Assembly (NCBI GenBank): GCA_964020975.1
Contig: OZ026620.1
Coordinates: 288,001 to 352,000 of the forward strand
DNA length: 64,000 nucleotides
DNA from: Hermodice carunculata
Lineage: Eukaryota; Annelida; Polychaeta; Eunicida; Amphinomidae
Reading direction: 5' to 3'
Shown: positions 33,641 through 45,600 of the stretch, piece after piece
Numbering within the stretch: the stretch's first letter is position 1
How the letters are laid out: the number at the start of each line of letters is the position of its first letter
Translations under genes and position numbers: made by a program
Notes under the pieces: generated by a model
The model's database searches: none
What the model was told of the DNA's origin: nothing
What the model saw: only the letters and a program-made list of their open reading frames with translations

Positions 33641-36400
33641 GAATCGGGCTCACAAACCAAAGGTTTACGGACGTCTCTAGTATGTCACACTCATGTAATA
33701 ACAATGATCGTGAAGTGAGTGTATAAGGTAATTGACTATAGTCACCTCTGCACCCAAGTGATGAAATAGGAGGACCACCAATGAATGATGGTTTCTGACT
33801 GTAGATAGACCAGAGAAAATCTCTAGGTGGGTTTAACTTAACTTTACGGTATACCAACTGTCGCCCTGTCACCACTTATATGTTAGCCCTACCTAAATCT
33901 ATAGATTACTATAATCTATTAGTGTCTTGGAATAAGTGTTGTATTTTGTCAGTATTGTTCTATATCTATGGAAACACTTCAACGGAGTTTTATAAGGTTT
34001 TTGGTGTCACAGGTTTTTTGGCATAGTTTTTTCATCAATGTTCTTATTCTCCTTACAAATTCGGAAGGACATGAATGATGCGATAGGCTCTGCGACCTTA
34101 AGTCAGCAGAGCTTATAATGGTCTGAAAACATTCCCTGAATAGGGGCTTCTGGGTAACGTATCGAGTACATTATATGTTCTCACCAAAACTGTACACTTT
34201 AAACTTGGTGTGAATATACCTTCCTGTTAATAAAACTAGGCCACTAGCTCAAGTATCTGAATGCCCATATCCATACACTCTGAGCTAAAATTTAAGCACT
34301 GTTCATACAGCCTTTTCGTTAATGAATTAATCTTATAGTCTGTCCCTAATATTTCATTTAAGAAGTATTTTTTTCTTTTTATGAGAAATATACAATTGTT
34401 TTAAACACATTGCCATCTTTAAGAAATCATTCGATCGTTTCAGAAAGTGCATTGCCAAATTTGGCCCTCTAGGGATGTAATAACCAGGGTATTTGATCAG
34501 CAAGCTGAATGCAGTGCGACGAAAGTGAGTCGAGAAAAGTTGTTGACCAATCGCCTTAGTCTTTTCTGGATGACGAAAGAGGACTGGTGATATTTTTATA
34601 GGGAAAAGCTGCATGTCGATGCATTGTCTTTGTTGTCCTGGTCAGAACGCGCTTGCATAATAAGCCAAGTAGACATCTCAGCTGAAAACTTGGCGTCACT
34701 TTGGGCGACAGGTCATTGGGGACAAGAAGTGGCCTTTCCCCACTCAACGTGTGAAGTTACCCTGGTAAGAAGAATCAAACTTCTCTTTTTCATCACCTTT
34801 ACGGGCTAATTTTAGTGAAAAGTGTAAGCAGTAGAGTCTACACTGATAATAACAAACACAAGGAAACAACTGAATAAGCCAAGATTCCATCGATAGCAGT
34901 TCTTTCCCTTATTTCAAGTTTGACCTCTGCAAATATATATGTTCAGTGAGAGAAAGTTAAAATGAGGCTGGGCTTCCCTGGGCATACGTTGCTGAGATGT
35001 CTACTCCACTTATAGCAGTGGGGTGCATTGGTGACGTCATGCAATCAATTCTTGTAGCTGTTGTCTGATATTTCATATCGTAAATTGAAATGTCAATAAA
35101 TGCACAAGGCACTTTCTGCGAGTATTGATGAAACGAGACCTACTTGCATTAGTGCATCTGCTCCTGGCTCCTCTAAGTAACAAGCAAACAAAGAATTCAA
35201 ACACATGCTAAGGATTTCACCGCCCATCACAGGCTGCTGGGACCTAGCAATTAAAGTATCATTTTCCGCTTCAGGCCTTTGAGAAGGGAAGAAAAGTCAT
35301 GTGCACTGTACTTGTGTGCTATTCTGTTGGCCCATGCATTTGACGAGCAAACAAAAATATGGCATCATTTTTTAAAAGTAAACATTATTCGTGACCTGGC
35401 AGGGACGTACGACACTTGAACTGTGGCTGGTGGTGCAGGTTACCAGATGAGGTGACAACTCTAGTTTACTCGTACAATCGTCCCGTAACCCAGTCAACGC
35501 GTACCACAGTTATTTCGAGCTTCTGTTGTCTTGTAACCCAGTCAACTCGCAACCAATTCAAGGCAGAGAATCGACGAACATTTACTTGATTCGGGACCTT
35601 TTTTTCATGCAGGGAACAATGTTCTGTTGATATACGCCAGGTGACAGCAACATTTCCTGCTTGATATTGATCCTACTAGGCCAATGCACTAGAAGTTACT
35701 TGTAATTACATGTTATTATACCATTATTTACGTGGTCAAAATAGAGGTTCTGGTTTTCTGATAAAATAATCGGCTCTGTATATGCAAAAATATTGGGAGC
35801 CTGAAAGATGCATACTTTAGTAGACAAAAACGCAATGTTTAAGATTTCACTGCTGCAACGTGACATTTCCTTTGTAGAAAACAGTTATCACCACCAAAAT
35901 ATACTCCTATTTTTAAAAAGGACTAAGACTTTAGCATGAGTTATAGCATTTTCTGAACATGCTTCCTCCATTTTAACCAGTTTAAGAACGTTTTTAAACA
36001 ATACAATGATTGGAAACCAATTCATTCTGAGCAATTATATGCTTTAGTTTAAGAAATTTTACTTGTAACATTTGCATGTAGATTCAAGACAATAGATCTG
36101 CATGGAAATTCACAAACATCATGTCCTATACACTGAAAAAAAACTGATAATAAAAAAATTCTTTCATATTTTGTTAGTAAATGACTATCGTAACCCTGAG
36201 CCACTGTTTGCTTTCCCTAATTTGGACTATGGCCACAAAGTGTGTCCAATAGTTTCCATATCGTGTTTTTTTTTTTTTGGTCATATATAGCAATGCAAAG
36301 TCTAGACATCGTTGTTGTAGTAAGACCTGATGATAAACCCATGTTATATTCAAAGTTTGACAGAAACAAAAGCCCATATAAAATAAATACGGTGTTTTTA
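33641..36400. other. Unassigned DNA, possibly downstream part of the PLAT gene
   Basis: Further exons of the PLAT-type gene would be expected here on the minus strand, but I could not identify any. A cgtaacccagtcaac phrase occurs twice near 35484 and 35534. The frames at 33636-33875 and 34354-34614 lack motifs and good splice context. Confidence 0.4.
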
Positions 36401-36407
36401 TTCTAAC

Positions 36408-36462
36408 CTTTTGAATGCCATCTGTTTGAGGAAAATCGACTCCTAACCTTCCTAGCATCTCC
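36408..36462 (-). CDS. PLAT-type gene, candidate exon 3
   Basis: A 55 bp exon with a cttttcaaag acceptor and a gttaga donor. It joins the preceding exon in phase 2 to give a Gln codon and then EMLGRLGVDFPQTDGIQK, ending in phase 0. The VDFPQTDGIQK segment resembles the strand and turn after the first PLAT strands (usually F-x-V-x-L-x-D-L-G-x-I-x-K). The match is weak but the phase fits. Confidence 0.35.
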
Positions 36463-37130
36463 CTTTGAAAAGGAGGGAAAGTACACAGTCGCTTTCATTG
36501 TCACATATTCAACAATTTAGACAGAATGATTGTCTATCTTTGTAATAACCCAGAGTTCATGACCATAGCAATGTTGAAATACACTGAAAAATGTATGCTA
36601 TAGTACCATTAGAAAAGTCACGATTTCAAAAAACAATTAGTAAACATTTGCCTCATTACAGTATCCCTCTGATTTTAATAAAGTTTGATAGCGACATCCT
36701 GCTACTGCTGTTGGAAATTGTTTCATTTTGAAATCATAAAGTAGTCATGTGAGCTACTGCACCGAATCTTGCAGTGGATGCGCGCGCAGCGGACACAAGC
36801 AGGGACAGCAGTTTAACAGCAAAAATGCCGGTGGCTAACATTTTCCTCTACCAGAAAGTCCGTTTTGTTCCCAGCCAACTGTGCATCTTACTTGTGTAGC
36901 GGAACCTATTAACTCTATTCAAGAGTCTGAATTTTATGGTTGATGTAAAAGAAATCCTGTTTTATTCTTTGACCCTTCAAATAATGGTATATTTTACTTA
37001 AACCTCTCTTGGAGTACTCCCTATACACACTTTGATGTTGCCCCCAAAAAACTGAATAATCGGTTTTCTTCATAAAAAAAATAGACGAAATTTATTTTCT
37101 CTTTATTGGAAGGAAACGCAAAAGCTGTAC

Positions 37131-37281
37131 TGTGCTCGTTCCCTGTCATTCCCTTGTCTGTTCAAGCGTTGTTTTTTCGATGATCCGCGGGTTCCCACAA
37201 TCACCAGATGTATTGTAGCACTTGTGCCCGCATTGAATTCGTCAGCAGTGTATGTAACAACCTTGTACATGTCTGTTATGC
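37131..37281 (-). CDS. PLAT-type gene, exon 2 (PLAT domain start)
   Basis: A 151 bp exon with a strong acceptor (gattttcag). Joined in phase 1 to the signal-peptide exon it encodes MYKVVTYTADEFNAGTSAT and then IHLVIVGTRGSSKKQRL. This closely follows the PLAT/LH2 pattern Y-x-V-x-V-x-T-x-D-x-x-x-A-G-T-x-A-x-V-x-L-x-G-x-x-G-x-S, a beta-sandwich that binds lipids or proteins. The donor (gtacag) is weak. If it is not used, the frame runs 11 more codons to a stop. Confidence 0.55.
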
Positions 37282-37384
37282 CTGAAAATCAGCCATAAAA
37301 AATCATCACAGTAGTAATACATTATTGAAAATCATTCATTTTGACGAAAAACAAATATCACTTTCCATAGACTCTCTGACAGAA

Positions 37385-37608
37385 GTCATGGGAACTAGGA
37401 TACATGAATGAATAATATGCCTGCATCCATGATACCATGTCATGGGAACTTTGATCATACATGTATGAATAATGAGCCTCTATTCATGATAACATGTCAT
37501 GGGAACTATGATACATGTATGAATAATGAGCCTATATTCATGATAACATGCCATGGAAACTGTGGTACGTGTATTCATGAATAATAGCCTGCATTCATGA
37601 TAACATGT
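37385..37608. repeat. Minisatellite, about 57-60 bp unit, four copies
   Basis: The phrase catgtcatgggaactatgat with atgaataatgagcct, then attcatgataa, recurs four times with modest divergence. It lies in the first intron of the PLAT-type gene. Confidence 0.85.
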
Positions 37609-37819
37609 TCCTTGTACTGCTCAAACTGCTGTGCAGGGATAATGGCCAGATTTACATGTAGACGGTAAAAGTACTGTGCCTTTATGGTGACGCACAGAAA
37701 CAAATCCAAGGAACTGACTTTTGGATAGTAATGGCCTTAGAATGAGGTCAATTAATGTGTTTAAGGTCATGACATTACGAAGATACTGTTCTTGACCTCA
37801 GGTGACGGGAAATTCAAGT

Positions 37820-38075
37820 AAATCAGCGCCAGCAATTGGACCTCCCTCACTTCCCAGCTGGCAAGGACCTTTTCGACAAATCTTTCTTTCCCTCAACCGT
37901 CAGATCAGGGAATCAACTACCTCTCCAAATACGGAATTCAGACTCTACCCATAAGTTTAAAGCGGGCATATTCCGACCGGTAATCAGGGACATAAAGTTT
38001 GATAAATTGTACAACTTCGGCATTAAATTTTTAGCTATCCAGCATACACACTGGGTGCCAGCCAATTGAACTCCC
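37820..38075 (+). mobile_element. 3' tail fragment of a non-LTR retrotransposon (LINE)
   Basis: A 77-codon frame at 37836-38069 contains FDKSFFPSTVRSGNQLPLQI followed by an FKAGIF block. This matches the C-terminal end seen in many jockey/CR1-like LINE ORF2 proteins (K-x-F-F-P-x-T-I-x-x-W-N-x-L-P). Everything upstream, including RT, is missing. It is heavily 5' truncated and inactive. Confidence 0.6.
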
Positions 38076-38079
38076 ACCT

Positions 38080-39220
38080 TTTCAAGATTGGCACAAAAAA
38101 TACCCCCAAAATCTCCGTGTGGCTAACATTATGAAGGTTCTTGGCGTAACCTCTTTTTTTGCCCTAATTACATGGCTCCTCGACCAAACCTTCATTCTGT
38201 TATTTCACAGTATGCCCCTTTCACATTCTCACGGAAAATGTCCAGATATTTCATCTATACATAATTACATCTCTGTAACTAATCGTGTCAAATCAGGTGT
38301 TGGTTGATCGCTAATCGTCTGTACAGATATTCATATTACTTTAGTGTCTATATACCGTACAAGTAACTTACCAAATTCAGCAACATATGTAAACATATAC
38401 AATTAATACTATCGTCATAGTGAACAATATACCTGCCCCCTGTCTGTCTTGTTGGTGCTTTTGTCTTCTCTTTGGTTTTGTGCATCTCGTGCTGTCCGGT
38501 GATACTTGTCCTGTTCTTCAAGAGGGATTTATATAGGGCCTTTCCAAGTTGCATGTAATTATTGCTTTTGTACCATCTTTGAAAATTTTACAACTAAATC
38601 ATGTTTAAACCAATATGTACCCTAATAAGAAAGGCTGTAACTGCTTCTTCTAGTAACTACGTGTCGGCTAAGTTGCTGCTATATAGCGAAAGTACAGGCG
38701 AATTAATTCAGCTGCAAAATCACGGAGGAGGTAAATGTCTCTTGAAACGGCTACATAGTCACAACATGTAGCAGCTTCAGCAAAAATAGTTCATGTGTAG
38801 GTGTAGCAGCTATGTAGAGGCCACATGTATGGAGAGGCTCCATAGCAGCTCATGCATAGCTCACTGAGACTGTTCCCTAGATGCACGTTGTACATCTTAG
38901 GGTGACATATCTATTCCGATATTGCTATATCGTAAATAGAATTCCATTGAAACTCTTGTCTGCATGAGTCCTTGAGACTGCATGTTCAGGGCAATATCTA
39001 TTTTGTGTCTGCACCTTTCGCTATTCCATGTGCATGGACATGATAAACATTGAAATCTCTGTGTATACGTATTGTAAACTAGAGGATTTCGTGAACATTT
39101 CGTGTTCAGCTGACCTCACCTTGTCCCACAAAAGCAAGGTTGCAATTGAGTACACCTGTCTTGAGCTTTAGCTGAGCGCATATGGTCTTTAGAACTATTT
39201 CTAAGACGGACAGCTGAGCC
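38080..39220. other. Unassigned DNA
   Basis: No supportable gene. A minus-strand Lys-rich open segment at about 38430-38555 ends at a possible donor (gtatat), but it has no partner exon and no recognisable family. Confidence 0.35.
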
Positions 39221-39221
39221 T

Positions 39222-39770
39222 CCTAAAAACTCAGTCTGACTAGCAAGTCGGCTGAGCTAAAAATTGCAGCGCCACCTGGTGAGCAATTAAGAACTTGGAG
39301 TCCCTAGGATAGTTCCTGTTTAATATCAAAGCAATTGCATGAGCGGTTTCAGATAAGAACACTTTTTTAAGATTTGCCCCCGAAAAGAACAAAAGAAAAA
39401 TTGATAAAAAATCTAAAATTCACTGAAGCGTCACCATTTGAACACTCTTGGTAGAGACCCACCAAACGTATATTGCCATCTCGTTTGAAGTCAATCTGGT
39501 TGATGGTTTCAGAGAAAAAGTCGAAAATGTGAATCAACATTAGAGTCCCCACTGAGTTACATGTACAGTAATGAATATGAAAGGTGCATTTACCGATAAG
39601 TGCCCGAATTGAAAAACTCGTAAAAAATCAGGTATCCACAGTAGTGTCACACAGTGAACAACTTTGTTTGACCCTTTCGCAAAGAACCTATCCACCAAGT
39701 TTCAGTTTGGTCTGGGTGATGGTTCTGGAGCAGAAGTCGAAAATAGCGAACAGGATAATCCATTGAAAGC
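39222..39770 (+). repeat. Hairpin-headed repeat family, copy E (partial)
   Basis: It begins with a diverged tail-type hairpin (tgactagcaagtcggctgag) and then carries the core modules gcgccacctggtgagcaatt, a ccaccaaacgtatattgcc block and an accgataagtgcccgaatt block. The head is absent. Confidence 0.55.
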
Positions 39771-40220
39771 CACATAATTATGTCCCAAGCAACATCTATA
39801 ATTATTCTCTGTAAGAGCTCAGTCTCACGGCCTACTGCACTAGTGGTTTTAGGCCCCACACTTTCCCATCTTATATGGCACGAATGATTGACTGCACAGA
39901 TGAATACACAATAATCGTATAGATGTTCCAGGTTCACCCTCTCTACCCACCCATCCACCCACCCCACCCCGGGGTATTTTAGCACGAATCAATGCTTGAC
40001 TGATTGAAAGTTACAAACCCCTGTGAATGCAACTAAAGCCTATTGGTCTGCATGAAAATGTGTTTCCAAACGTAAAATTCGACAAAAACACCCCATGCTT
40101 GACACCTATTATTGACAGAGCACATCTACACAAAATACATATTTTCCCAACTTTTACTGTATAAAGATTGTGACCATTATGTTTCTTTTATAATGAGAAT
40201 GAAAAGATAATTGTACATAC
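39771..40220. other. Unassigned DNA in intron 1 of the PLAT-type gene
   Basis: No gene was seen. A C-rich run lies near 39940-39970. Confidence 0.35.
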
Positions 40221-40278
40221 CAGTGCTTATGATCGTCGCGATGAGAGCAACAGTGCAGACCACTCTATAGGATGACAT
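40221..40278 (-). CDS. PLAT-type gene, exon 1 (signal peptide)
   Basis: A 58 bp first coding exon starts with ATG at 40278 and encodes MSSYRVVCTVALIATIISTG, a short basic start followed by a hydrophobic core as in a secretory signal peptide, ending at a consensus donor (gtatgt) in phase 1. Exon 2 at 37281 begins in the matching phase, giving a secreted protein with an N-terminal PLAT domain. Later exons were not found, so the full product (a lipoxygenase-like, PLAT-only or other secreted protein) is unknown. Confidence 0.5.
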
Positions 40279-40596
40279 TCTAATTGTCTATGCACCACTC
40301 TGACTTGTACCTTTGCGATTCAGGAATACTTAATTTTATTGTTGCAAGGGTTGTCTCCACTTTGCTCATTAATGCATGCTCCTCATCCACGTGATGACTT
40401 ACACACACTGGGCCTGGGATAATGTGAACCTTGTTGACCATACATTACATATTGTGTCTAGAGACAAGGGGTGATATGAATTTTATTGATCACCATCCAG
40501 CGTTTCCATTTCTACAAATGTTTATTCGCCACGTGTTGTTGCTTAATGCAAATACACAACAATTTGAAACAGGAGAAAGCACCAAAAGCAAACAAA

Positions 40597-41080
40597 CAAG
40601 AGGGCTGTGAACAGCCCGTGCTCAGCTGACCTCTGTTGGTTCACAAAGTCTCAGATAAACTACAAATTTTACTGGAACATGAGAAATTGAAGCATATTTA
40701 AGGAGAACTTTAAAAAGAACAGTGCTACTTGGTAGAGAAAATAAATTATATTGAGCATAAGAATGCCCCTTGACTTACATAGTAATCAATAGGAAAGGTA
40801 CATTTACCGTTCATTACCTGAATTGAAAAAAAAATCGTTAAAAATCAGAAATCCACAGTTGTACCCTCTAGTGAACAATTTTTGTTTTATCCTTTTACAA
40901 GGAACATATGCATCAAGTTTCAGCTTAACCTGAGTGACAGTTGTGGAGAAGGAGTCGAAAAAAGCGAAAACACACAAAATCTTTTCAAAAATAAAAAGAA
41001 ATTGCAGCACCATGTACTGGACTAAGTTTAATCAACCTTGTGAAACATTTGTTGAGTTATCATGCAGAAATGGATTTCAT
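40597..41080 (+). repeat. Hairpin-headed repeat family, copy F (head end)
   Basis: The head, caagagggctgtgaacagcc then cgtgctcagctgacc, forms a GGGCTGT/ACAGCCC hairpin. A few core modules follow, including an accgttcattacctgaattg block, before similarity fades around 41040-41080. Confidence 0.6.
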
Positions 41081-42227
41081 GTACTTTATGTGACCCTGTC
41101 CTTGAGAAAATGAGGTCAATGTCACCCATTTGCAACCTTATAGGCAAGAGCCTACACAAATGCATAATTATACTCTGAATGATTGTGATCAGCTCTCATC
41201 AAATCTTTCTCAAGTTATTCCAGACACACAGAGAGATTTCCAGAAATTAAACTTTTCACTTTGAGAATCAGTTCATAGTCATCTACATTCACAATTATAG
41301 CCTGACTTAGATGCATAACCTCACCAAAGTTTGATCAACTTTCTTCAATGCATCTTCACTTGACCCAAATTTCTCACATACCTAATTATTGATACAGGCT
41401 TTTACCAGTGTAGGACAAAAACTTGTAATCAACAAGTCGAGGACAAGGTTTTCAGGTAGTCTGCTTGGTTAACACTTTTGAAATCCATAGGGACACGATA
41501 TAAACACCATCCACTAAAATTGCATTTGAGGGGCTATTCTCAATAGTTAAACTATAGTAGTCACGTGAGTACCATGGAATTCCATTCATAATAAACTGTA
41601 ATTACCAGACGACATTGTTCACAAAAAACGAAATGGCATGGTGCTGTGGTTAATAGTGACAGTGAAAATTAATATCCACTGAGCAACACCCTGGCGAGAA
41701 CATTTCTCACATCCTCGCTGGCCAAATATCCTTGTGACAGTCCGCTCCTCACCAGTGCCACCTTCTCATCCTACTGCTTGCCCGGCAGAAGTGTGGCATC
41801 CTGCTGACTGCCATTGACATAAGCAGTACCAGTAAGCCTAGATCTTCTAAGGCCATCGATAGGCCATCATTGACACCATTTCCCCAGGTTCAGTTGAGCG
41901 TTCTACCAACAAACACAGGAAATGGCCCGTTTCCTGATTGCATCATCACAAATGTCTACATTAATAATTTCAATAATCATTCAGTTCCTCTGCGCCAACG
42001 TATGTGTAAACCCATCACTGAGTCGGACAGTGACACTGCTAAGTGACAGACAGTAGATTGTAAACAATCATGTGCTTTGTAGCTAGACAAAGTTCCATAC
42101 TAATTTCAGGACCACAGCTTCTGTCTCCAGAGCATCTCCTGTTTCACTTGTTGTATGGATGACTTAACAGTGACAAACCGCCAACTTTTGAACTTGTTTC
42201 ATGTTTTGCACACTTGCATGAACTATA
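41081..42227. other. Mostly unassigned DNA downstream of the GH63 gene
   Basis: No confident gene. A G+C-richer segment at about 41690-41830 reads on the minus strand as a protein-like piece (VALVRSGLSQGYLASEDV) but has a stop nearby and no splice partners. Confidence 0.35.
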
Positions 42228-42233
42228 TTTATT
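42228..42233 (-). terminator. Possible polyadenylation signal of the GH63-like gene
   Basis: AATAAA on the minus strand lies about 330 bp past the stop codon of the GH63-like gene, which would give a normal-length 3' UTR. It rests on the hexamer alone. Confidence 0.3.
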
Positions 42234-42558
42234 AAAAAGAATGTTGCATGGCTTGCATTTGGGATCGCAATGGTGACACTCGTTGGTGCATTTGTCCATT
42301 TTCGCTCACACAAGGTTAGAACTGAAAAATATCCCAACTCGTGTCTCCAATGTGATCCCGAATACTTCACCATGCCACATTCTATTATTCTTTGGTTTAG
42401 AAGCATGGAGACTGAGCCAAGTGTCCAATATCAAAAGCAGGTTGCCATAAAGGCTTTTAAATTATCTGAACTGCCCTAGTCTGTGTCTCAATACAAAAAA
42501 TTCCAGTTTTCAAATGGCACAAACTTCCTCTGGCAAGCTTCACAAGTGGTAGTCGACA

Positions 42559-42619
42559 TCAGTGTGTGTGGATTTTTCTAATAAGGCTGGCCACAAGTGC
42601 AGTCCATCCTGTCTGGTGG
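42559..42619 (-). CDS. GH63-like gene, terminal exon
   Basis: Sixty-one bp, acceptor accaaaccag, phase 2 entry. It encodes [19 protein letters not shown] and ends at TGA (42559-42561). The HQTGWT block is the conserved C-terminal end of the family, so the 3' end of the coding region is complete. Confidence 0.85.
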
Positions 42620-45600
42620 CTGGTTTGGTAAGAGTGACAGAAACAAAATCTCATGAGCCTATTGTCAGTAAAACCTTGAAAAAATATTGTCCAAGCATTT
42701 TTTTTTAAATTTATAATTATCAAGGTAACAGTCTTAACTGGACTTAATCACACGATAAACCTGAAAGTAGCATGTGTCTGTGTAAAAATGTCTTATCTTG
42801 ATCTTTTCCATTGTCAAAAGCATTTCTTCGTGTGGGTTAGACCCTCATTGTGCAAGCCTCGACAAGGAAAGTTGTTGATCTGGGTTATCTTGACTTGATT
42901 GTACTCTTTCATAATGTTCCCTACCAATGATAAATTTAAACAACTGAAATTGATTGAGACAAATAGTGGCTTGCATCTCTGACCTCTGTTACAAAAATGT
43001 TGCGGCAGTCCGTGATTAAAATACCTGTCACTCACAAAACAGAAGTATGTGCCAGTGATGGCGACTTACATTTCTGTGGCAAACTCTAGTGATGAAAAAT
43101 AGCTTTAATCTACCAAAAGCACAGAAACAGTTGGCATTTTCTGCCAAATTATCAGACATATTTGGTTAGCATGTAATAGCATTGAGGTACCCACCTGGCT
43201 CCATGGCCCTGGCCTGTGTCTCCATTAAAGTACTCATAGAAGAGAACCAAGTCCTTCCAGTGTGCATCTTCTTCATAAAGCCTGCTTCCACCTGTTAACA
43301 AAAACAAAGTGGAACCATAAATATCCTTTAATATTTTATCCATAGATGTTATTGTTATTCCACAATGCAGTGGGTTGAATAGGGCATGTCAGATACACTA
43401 TCCTGCATAGTGGCTGCACCTGTTTCCTATGTCACATGACATTTTCCCCAATGAAAGTAGGTTGTTTATCCCCTAGGTGTCTCCACCTGTAAGAGGTGAG
43501 TACCAAGGAGAGGTCATCTGGAATGATGCCTACATGTATAGAAGGCGAGTTCCATGGTGCAAAAAGCTCAAAAATTTATACAAAGCACTCTTTTTCTCAA
43601 CAAAGCAATCTGTGTCTTGTAAGGCCAACCCTTGGTATTATCAAATTGTAATCTTCCAAAACAGATGGCAATTTATGAATAGTAAACACAATATATAAAT
43701 TACTAATCAAAGTCACCACAAAAGATGGTCATCCAGGTGGTGGTCTCTTGTAGGAGTGGTCTGACAAGACATGGACTAGTACAATATGAGATATTATGGA
43801 AATCAGATAAAATCCCTGAAAGTGGCATCATTAAATTTGACTGCTGTCAAACAAACATTCAAGTTTTACACTAAACACATTGAGTTTGTAGTACGTAAGT
43901 ATGAACATGACATTGTCCAATAGTGTGCCTACAATGTACATCATAAATGATCCTAAAATTATAAAAAGAGAATATTTTTTGGTATCAAAATTCTACAGGA
44001 ATCTAGACAAAACTTTCAAAGTGGCATATATAAATTAGCTGCAGCAACTTTTAACATGCCATTCTACACCCCTCTCATGAGCTCACTCCACTATACCCAA
44101 GACCATTCAATGAACTATGACAGTAAAACAAACTTACCATGCACTGGTCTGTGTCCCTTATTATCGCTGAGAAAGATGGAGACAATCCGTTTGGCTATAG
44201 ATAGAGCAACGTCTTTTATGCTGGCCTCATGTCTCGATCCTGTGGGAAACACGACACGTACATTGCTGCCATATGCTGTCCCATAGGTCTCTAAGGACTG
44301 GATAAGTAGATAGTTCACTGCGTACAACAGAACACAGCATTACAGCAGTTATCATATCAATTGTATTTGTGTCTTTTTGTTGTGAACCACTTCCTAGTAG
44401 TCATTACCCTATTCCGCAGTCCGAACTCTTTACTCTCCATAAGCTAACCTGCCACTGTCTAACCTATATACATATGGAAGTACTATTATCCACATTGCAC
44501 AAGTTTTTCTGTAGAATTATGACATAGGCTGTATTAGCCCAAATAAATTGAAGGATCTTCAGCAGGTAACTACTCAGAACATGTTTCATAGCCTATACCT
44601 GTACATGTCTCTTTGAGTAGCAGATCCTTGTCAAAGCTAATATTCAGCAAAGACAACCCACAAAATAATAAATATGAAAGTGGCAAATGATGAATTAGCT
44701 AAATATATGAAGTGAACTTTATGCAAACACATCAACCAAAATGACACATGTAGTATTTTTGCAAAATTTACAGTTTTCATGTTAATCACCAAGGTGGAAG
44801 CATTTACCAATTTAACCAATACTATACATGTATGTGGATAGGGCTGTTAGCAAAGACCAGTTATAAACTGCAATTCACAGCTCTAGAACATTTAAGTGTG
44901 CAGATATACATATTTTATGTTCGGAACAAGTGGGACTCAAATCTACAACCTTTGGCACCAGTTGCCTAGCTGAAATGGGAAACGCACATATCCACTCGAC
45001 CAAATCCCCATTCCAAAAAGAATGGTTCAATGGAGGTAGTTATGTGCGAGTACCATATCAACACAGTAAGGCAGTATATTCACTGAGTCGGCATTTATTT
45101 CCAGAATTGGGTACTTAAATCTACCAGCATATATATTTCTAACAAAATCAGTAAAGTGATCGGGATATTGAAAAAAGTAAAAAAAAGTGTTGGTACTTAT
45201 ATTTTAAGGAATTTATACTTTGCTTTAATCTATCCATATTTTACATATGGCAATATCACCTGGGCAGCAAATTATAAATCAAATCTGGATTGTTTAATTA
45301 AATTACAGAAAAAGATTATACGCATTATGTCAAATTCAGGCTTTAATGATCACACAGAACCAATTTTCCGAGAGTTATATATTATGAAATTTGAATTTCT
45401 AAACAAATTCCTAACTGGGCTCTTTATGTTTAAAATAATGAATAATCTTTTACCGGCATTTTGTCAAGATCTGTTTATTGTTAACCAAGATATTCATCAC
45501 TATGACACTAGACAGAAACATAACTTACATATATTTCGTTATCGGGTTAACACCTCTTTATTTTCTATTAAGATTAATGGACCAAAAATTTGGAATGAAC

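Noticed and set aside
33636-33875. Minus-strand 79-codon frame as a gene
   Set aside because: It partly overlaps the degenerate repeat block, with no recognisable domain and no splice support.
34354-34614. Minus-strand 86-codon frame as a further exon of the PLAT-type gene
   Set aside because: No PLAT pattern, no convincing acceptor and donor, and no phase link to the exon at 36408.
37385-37608. CRISPR-like direct repeats
   Set aside because: Adjacent units with no unique spacers, in a spliced eukaryotic context; an ordinary minisatellite.
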